From Allium sativum (Eukaryota > Streptophyta > Magnoliopsida > Asparagales > Amaryllidaceae), in NCBI GenBank assembly GCA_030737875.1, contig CM060920.1, positions 478,422,861 to 478,486,860 of the forward strand: a stretch of DNA of 64,000 nucleotides, written 5' to 3'. The notes beneath the pieces were generated by a model, which had not been told where the DNA came from, did no database searches, and saw only the letters and a program-made list of their open reading frames with translations. Below are positions 57,226 through 64,000 of this stretch, piece after piece. Each line of letters begins with the position of its first letter. Position 1 is the stretch's first letter. Position numbers and translations under genes: made by a program.

Positions 57226-60200
57226 AGACCCATTTGACCAACATTGATTGGGATGATAAATTTTACACATCGCCCAATTGCACAAATAATAATCTGTGTT
57301 TGTTGATTGAAACCCCACAAGGGTATTGGGATGATATTTGACGTACACTAATCCCAATTGTTTAGATGTATGTCAATCGATGGGTTGACAGACTGTATAA
57401 GCGTTATTTAATTATTTTAATGCTTATGCAGTTGGGTAATGCACTCTGGATGATGATGATTGTTTATCATTGTTGTTATATACATGTGTTGTACGAAATC
57501 CATATAAATAACATTATATGGTAGTTGACTGTGTCTGATTCCAATTCAGGAATAACAAATATTTTGGAATAGCGAACATTTTAAAATAAGGAATATTTTA
57601 AAATATTATTCGGTAAAGGATTGAAATGTGAATTTGATGTCCGATCTTGGATGGACACGAAAATATTGAAATATTTGAAGCCGTGTTGATTAGAAATGCG
57701 CCATTTTAATGCGAACGATTTTTATATCGATTTTATTCATTTTTATAATGAATATAAAAAAGAATTGATTTCGAAATCTGATATTTTGAAATTATTATCA
57801 CTTTAATATTATAATGATATGGAATATTCAATTTTGATTTAAAATTGAAATGAAGTTGAAAACGTTTTGAAATGAATTTATAAGAGATTTATAAAATATG
57901 TTTTAAAATGGAAATCGATGATATACATATTATATATATTTAAATGGCCTAAATAGAACGCGCCGCGCGGCTACTGTTCGCGAATTTCGAACATTGACTT
58001 GAAATGGATGTAACGAGAGATTCGACCATCGGTTTTCCAAAAGCTGGAACTATTGGAATCGTATCGAAAAGAGCTTTCCAATGAACATAAGAGATTTGAA
58101 ATCCAACGGTTGGATTTGGAATTATGTCCAAATCAAATTTGGAAAAGGTCGCTATGGATGCAGTTCGGTGGCTGTTTTTGAAAACGACTGTACGGGACTT
58201 GATAAATTATTAAAAATATTAATAATTGGTGTAAAATCATAGTAAATGATTTAGAAAGTATTTGGATGAAAAATTCCACGTTTGTAAAGATAAAAATATA
58301 TTTTTATCAAAATGAATCTGTTATTAACTAGTATAATAATCCAATATTTTTAAATGATAAAATTGGATTTGAAATGGTTTTAAGATAACCAGAATTTTCT
58401 AATGAATAAATTGGAATGGAAACAATCTTCGGAATATTTCGATATTAGATTTCGTGGTTATACAGACATTGTTATGGGAATTTGAAAGATACAGATATCG
58501 TTATTCCCAATACGATATCCATTAGTTTCAGAATTTGATATTGAATATAAGTCGATATAATTTCTATTCAGAGCCTTGTATTTAATATTAAATTGGATTT
58601 TGGGTTTTTTGTGAATGGTATCTTCATTAGCACTGTTTTTAAACCCAGTTGAGAAAAGAATAAATCTTTTAATTGAGATTTAGTGAAGTTTACCAATTAA
58701 CTAATATATAATTGGAATTGAATAAAAGAATTGGATTTTTAGGTTTATCGTGAATGGTATTTTAAATAACATTCACTCATTAACCTAAATTAACAGTGAA
58801 ATGTGATTTAGAATTTATAAATCTTTTATTAAGATCTAAGAGAAATTTTCCAAAGTAAAGTTTTCCAATTTAATATATTAAATTGGAGTTGAATGGTATT
58901 CGATTTGGTGATAATCGAGATATGCTTTTGTAGAGGAAGATTGTTACTATATATTGAATTTAAAAGGCTTTGTCGTTATTACATTTGTATTATTAGTCGG
59001 ATATGGAAATTGATATCGATTATATATTGATCTGTTTCCTATGAAAATTTCATAATTAATGGAATGTGATTTTGGGTTTATCGTGAACTGTGTTTTAAAT
59101 GACATTAGTTCTTTAACCTAGTTAAAGAAAAGATTAATTTCTTAACTTTGAATAATCATTAAGTAATGATTTTTGAGATTAAAACTAAATTAGAGTTTTA
59201 ATGAATATTTAATTAGATTGAAATGTGAATGGGATAATTAAATTTATCGAATTCATGAAATGATCGAGATTGGAGTACCGCCAGTTTTACTCCAGGAGAC
59301 AGTTAAATCTTTAATTAGATTTGAATGTGAAATGTAAATTAAATTTACCGATAACACCGTGGGTGTTAGATATGGGGTACTACCAGTTTTGCTCCATGGG
59401 ATGAGTAGGTTGGGATTGGGATTAATAAATAAAAATTACTTCGATATGGCTCGATGATCCCAGCTAGTTTTATACACCTTAATTTTGTTTAGAATTGTTA
59501 AAGGATAAAATAAAATCTTATGAAACCAATATCAAAAGGAAGATTAAAGAGAAAATTTAAAAGAATTTATCTTCGATAAAATTAATGGGAACCTTTCCCT
59601 AATGATGAGAATATTTGAATAAAAGAATATTATGGATTGGAATAAGGCTTATGCAGTGTTTTTATAGCACTGTTTATAAGATATGCGAGTTATTCAGAAA
59701 GACTGGGTTTATCCCATTCTGAATAATTGATACGACGATAAGTCGACGATGAAGATGGTGATTGAAGACCGGAGATCTTCACATCGTTCGGATGATTACT
59801 GATGTCTTGATTGGGTTGTACATCCGAGACAAGGTAATAAGTGGTGATCGTCGAGATGTACTTAGAGTTCTACCGGATATGCGAGGACCTTTCTCCTGTA
59901 TTGGACATATGGGACAAGGAATAAGGTGTCTCCGGTTTTGTTCAGACCTAGAACGGGCTTGCAAATGGATGTTATGTCTGACATTGTATTCCTTTATACT
60001 GTATTCGTTGATCTCTACTAAATATATATCTGTTCGGTGGAGGAGAATTTATTCTCTTGCTTAACACCCTTCTTTGAGACGTACGAGCTTAGAGATTATA
60101 TATTGGTGGAAATCAATGGTACGGTATGCAGTGACAATGTGGTACGCTGAGTGGCATGTGATCAAGGCTTTTGTTGAAAAGCAGGGCCTTGTGGTTGATG

Positions 60201-61392
60201 ATCAAAGCATGATTCTAAATAGCATAGCTTTGTGTATAGCACTAATTTGCGAGCCTCACACCTCGGTGTGAACCAGAAACGGGATAGGACCTCAGGGAGG
60301 ACATGCGTTTCTTTCTAGCTAGGAGTGGTTTCATGGTATGGAGCCCAGACATTTTACTCATGTGGATGTTGCATATTATTTGATGGATAGCGAGGCGCCT
60401 TGGATGTATCGGTCACTACGGGGCCGATGGATGATATGGTCGACATATTGACCATTACGCACCATAGGGCGGGTAAACGCATTGTCCAGGAATTATAATC
60501 CACTAAAGTAAGTGTGGACCAGCCCTGACGCTCCATGGGTCGACGCGTTCTGATCCTGAGACACGGGCTAGAGCGTCTCGAATTCGGTAAGGACTATCCC
60601 TTGCCTTCGTTCATGATGGAAATCCAACTTCCCATACGATATCGTGCGGTTTTGATTGTAGAACTAGTATGACGACATGATATATGGTCATGCCGTCTAT
60701 GATTGATACATTTATAATTGAAGCTGTTTTTTAACACTATGCACTTATACTAGTATCAAATGATTTGTTTTGAATTGTACCAAGCATGTTTGGCTATTGT
60801 AAGGGAAAACTCTATCCTTCGGCTTGCGTTGCATTGTGGGATGGGACCTGAGTCTTATAATAATTTCATTTTTCGAAAAGCATTGCATTATTTATAAAAT
60901 ATTTTATGCACTGGTATTCTTGGGAGAAAACCCTTTGCGTATTATCGGCGTGGTCCCCTAATTTACTTTATTTTTAAAGTAAAGTTTTAGATAACTGTTT
61001 TAGTTCTCACACCAGTCCCATAACTGACTCAGAGTTTATTATTTTAACCTAAACTCTGGGTGCCCCAATTTTCCAAACGGGCAGCTAGTAGTTTTGGTTT
61101 TTTGCAGATATTATTTTTGCAGGGTCCTGGTTTACATCTGAAGCTATATTCGGAATGCTCTGTATCGGTGTATTTCTTACAGTTGTGTTATGTATTATTT
61201 TCTACTGCTATGTAATGTATTTTAATCTCTGATATTTTTCTGATGTATATTATTTATTCATACTCTGTTATATTCTTGTACTCTTATGTAATTATTGTAA
61301 TTGCAATGGAATGTTTTGTCGTTTGCATTCTAATTTGTCTTGTTCTCAACTCAATCCGGGCTTTCCTTTACGGGCGAGTTTGGGTCGTTTCA
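57226..61392 (+). mobile_element. Element B 5' LTR, second part
   Basis: Resumes with CCCATTTGACCAACATTGATT, matching LTR A at 22512 onward. With 40551-42961 it makes an LTR of about 6,578 bp. Contains the TAAGC hairpin (57397-57428), GCGCCGCGCGGC at 57960, three TCGTGAAC hairpins (58602-58646, 58741-58786, 59074-59119), the GTTATTC hairpin (59688-59727) and TGATTGATACATTT near 60700. Ends GGGTCGTTTCA at 61392. ORFs here (59762-60064, 60074-60271, others) have no recognisable features. Confidence 0.88.
58602..59119. other. Three TCGTGAAC hairpins in LTR B
   Basis: 58602-58646 (GGGTT/AACCC), 58741-58786 (AGGTT/AACCT) and 59074-59119 (GGTT/AACC). The middle one shows a compensated end pair relative to family A's GGGTT/AACCC. 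Confidence 0.65.
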
Positions 61393-61396
61393 GACA

Positions 61397-61408
61397 TGGT
61401 ATCAGAGC
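61397..61408 (+). promoter_or_regulatory. Primer binding site of element B
   Basis: TGGTATCAGAGC four bases after the LTR end; the same site as in element A. Confidence 0.92.
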
Positions 61409-62423
61409 TTTGGTTTACAGAGCTCGAGAAAAAGACACATTAGAACCGAACGAAAGAATTCATCAGAGATTGGATTAGTAATATCCAATTAGAATGACTC
61501 GTTAGAGATAGGATCAGCAGTATCCTAGAACGAGTGTAAGGAGTGTTATTTTTTTTAAATCAAATTTAGTTTGAAAATTTTATATCAATTATTGGTATTT
61601 GAATATTTTATTTTAAATTGAATTTGGACAATCTAGTATAAGAAGGTTTTGAGCATATGCCTGACGGGATCTATATTCGAAGCCCTAGATATACTGGATA
61701 GATATAGAATCACACTTTAGTCGCCCGGTAACGATTCTACTGATGACTACGTAGCATCAGTAGTTTATTTCCGAGTTTCGTAAGTGGGATATCTATATAT
61801 TTCCAATTGACTGGTGTGAGAACCAAAACATAGATAGGGTTTATTGTTGTGAATTGGCATTAAAAATATGATTTTTGAGTATATAAAAGCTATCAATTTG
61901 AAAAGCTAATCGACTAATTGATTGCTGGTTGTGTTGTTTGATTGTTAGTTTAACTAATAAAATTGTTCAAACCAATATGTGAATGAAAGTTAAATTTAGC
62001 CAATCAAAGCAAATATTGAACTGAATTGAAAATTATTTGAAATTGCATACGTGTATATATATATATATATCTGTGTGTGTGTGTGTGTAAAAAGGTCATA
62101 ACATGAAGCTAAGAAGAGGAATAAAATTGCGTGCCCGACAAATAGGTACATGTTTATTGTATTTCTTGGGTTTTGATGATTTTATGAGCCGACTGGCTAG
62201 CCGTTTGGCTTTTTCTTTTTCTTTTGGATTGATGAGGGCCCTGTGAGGCAAGTTGCAGTATTAAAGGTCTCCCCGTACAAAGGAGGTTATGGAGAAATTT
62301 AGGGTGTTAGCCAAATTTTTGAGAAATTAGAAAATTCTTAGAAATTGAAAATTTGAAGAATGAAAGTTGAGTTGGTAAGTTAAATAACTTTCAAGTCCAT
62401 TCCTTTCCGAGGACGAAAAGTTT

Positions 62424-62436
62424 AAGTGGGGGAGAT
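62424..62436 (+). promoter_or_regulatory. Polypurine tract of element B
   Basis: AAGTGGGGGAGAT directly before TGTAACAACCCGG at 62437; identical to element A's tract. Confidence 0.9.
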
Positions 62437-63177
62437 TGTAACAACCCGGATTTTCAGAACCAATTTAAAAAATTTACTTTAGCTATTTTAATGGATTTTG
62501 AATATTTAAAATGATTTATTTTAAATAATAATGACTAAAAATTTATTTAAATAAGAATTAGAATGAATAAATTGATTTTAATAATAAAACGAGTTTGAAA
62601 GGCGCGACAGTTTGAAAATTTGATTTTAAATTTCAATTGAATGTACATAATTCAAAATAAATCGAATTTCAGTAAAAAAAAGAAATATTAAAATTCATTT
62701 AATTATTTCTTTCTAACAAATGTGAAAAATCTAGATTTCATAATAAGAATTGAAAGTTATGTCCAGTTTAAAATTTGAAATAGTCGCTATAGAATTTATA
62801 TATATTTTAATATAAAATATAGCCCTTAAAAATAGCCATTTTGCAAACGATCTCCGTTTTCAATGAAACCACTATTGTTTTATCCGAAATGTCAAATTAT
62901 TGTTATGTTTCAAATTTCATAATTTTTGGAATTAATATGTGAGCATGGCAAAAAAAAACGTGTTTTGTCAATTTCAGTTGAATTGGATCGATCAGAAAAT
63001 GACCATTTTTCAAACGGTCCCCAAATTCGATGAAATTAGGTTTATTAGGACCGTATCATCAAAACATAGCTAGATTTAATTTTCTGGAATTTTTGTAGTC
63101 AGTATGTGGCCCCAGTAAATTAAAATGTACATTTAAAATTCAGTATATTGATTTATATTTTAATTTAAAGAAAAACT
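62437..63177 (+). mobile_element. Element B 3' LTR, first 741 bp
   Basis: Matches 40551-41290 closely, then stops at AAAGAAAAACT where a minus-strand LTR begins. The rest should resume to the right of that insertion, outside the window. Confidence 0.88.
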
Positions 63178-64000
63178 TGAAACAACCCGAACTTCCTCGT
63201 AAAGGAAAGCACGGATTGAGTTGAGAACATGACAAATCAGAATGCAAACAAAAGAACACTTCATTGCTTATTACAACAATTTACATAAGAGCATTAGAAT
63301 ATACAAAGCATGAACAAATAATATATATTTGATAAATATCAAAGATTTACAAATTACCGTGCAGCGGAAAATAATACAAAACACAAGTGAAAGGAATATA
63401 CGAATACAGAGCTTTCCGAATATCATTCCAGCTATAAACCAGGGTCCTATGAATATAAATCTGCAAAACCAAAAGTACTAGCTGCCCGTGTGGAAAATAG
63501 GGGCACCCAGAGTATAGGTTAAAACAATAAACTCCAGGTCAGTCATGTGACTGGTGTGAGAATTAAAACAGTTATTTAAACCTTTACTTTAAAAATAAAG
63601 TAAACCAAGGGACCACGCCGTATAACACGGAAAGGATTTCCTCCTAAGAATACGAGTGCATAAAACAAATTGCGCAACGATTTTTGGAAAAATGAAGCCA
63701 TTATAAGACTCAGGTTCCATCACACAATGCAACGCAAGCTAGAGGATAGAGTTTTACCTTATAATAGGCAAACATGCTTGGTACGTTTAAAACAAATCAT
63801 TTTGTTACTATTATAGTGTAAAGTGTATGAAAACAACTTCAAATATAAATGTATCAATCATAGACGGCATAGTGCCACATCCCACTATATCGCCATACCA
63901 GGCTCTACAAATAAAACTGAAATGTCACGTATTGGAAGTTGGATTTCCGTCTGTGAACCAAGGCAAGGGATCGTCCTTACCGCTTCGAGACGCTCTAGCC
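63178..64000 (-). mobile_element. Further B-type LTR on the minus strand (continues off the window)
   Basis: The edge TGAAACAACCCGAACTTCC is the reverse complement of an LTR end GGTTGTTTCA like B's GGTCGTTTCA. The following 820 bp mirror 60580-61392. It is inserted head-to-head into element B's 3' LTR. The target duplication (expected AAACT at 63173-63177) cannot be checked. Confidence 0.85.

Larger units (their letters stand above)
61393..62436 (+). other. Non-coding internal region of element B
   Basis: 1,044 bp, almost the same length as element A's internal region and alignable to it at both ends, again without a coding ORF. Includes a TA/TG microsatellite at 62054-62090 and the pyrimidine tract at 62211-62225. 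Conservation of a gene-less internal region in two independent insertions defines a stable non-autonomous family. Confidence 0.85.

Noticed and set aside
59762..60271. 100-aa and 65-aa ORFs in LTR B
   Set aside because: Correspond to LTR DNA that lacks these frames in families A and C.

Overview
The window is heterochromatin-like DNA from a flowering plant. It is AT-rich, has no bacterial-style coding, and is built almost entirely of nested transposable elements. Plant identity rests on a recognisable last exon of a PYL8/9-type abscisic acid receptor, a CACTA (En/Spm) transposon end, Tekay/Del-like chromovirus termini, and a Tat/Retand Ty3-gypsy element with its lineage-specific second RNase H and antisense ORF. 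I see no intact host gene, tRNA, rRNA or CRISPR. The species cannot be named from what I see.

Layout. 1-3271: minus-strand LTR fragment of one giant-LTR family (D). 3272-10436: nearly complete minus-strand LTR of a second family (C). 10437-14546: minus-strand LTR fragment of a third family (A-type). 14547-19635 and 34652-35818: two halves of a decayed CACTA element carrying captured exons and palindromic minisatellites. 19636-34646: a very young intact element (A) with 5-bp target duplications, two nearly identical LTRs of about 6,987 bp, and only 1,038 bp between them. 35819-40540: the 3' part of a plus-strand C-type LTR. 40551-63177: a second giant-LTR element (B), whose 5' LTR is split by a 14.3-kb Tat/Retand element (42962-57225, minus strand, degenerate) and whose 3' LTR is cut at 63178 by another minus-strand LTR of the same family, which runs off the window.

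The dominant system is a non-autonomous LTR-retrotransposon superfamily with 6.5-7 kb LTRs and an internal region of about 1 kb. The internal region keeps only a methionine-tRNA-type primer site, a polypurine tract and a Tekay/Del-like tail, with no protein coding. Its LTRs share an architecture: a U3-like start, a GC-rich block, hypervariable AT-rich minisatellites, then a long stretch of recurring hairpins. Several hairpins keep their pairing between families while the stem sequence changes, which suggests selection on RNA (or DNA cruciform) structure. That is the most interesting signal here.

All similarity statements are by eye. Family assignments rest on motifs remembered from the families named, not on searches.
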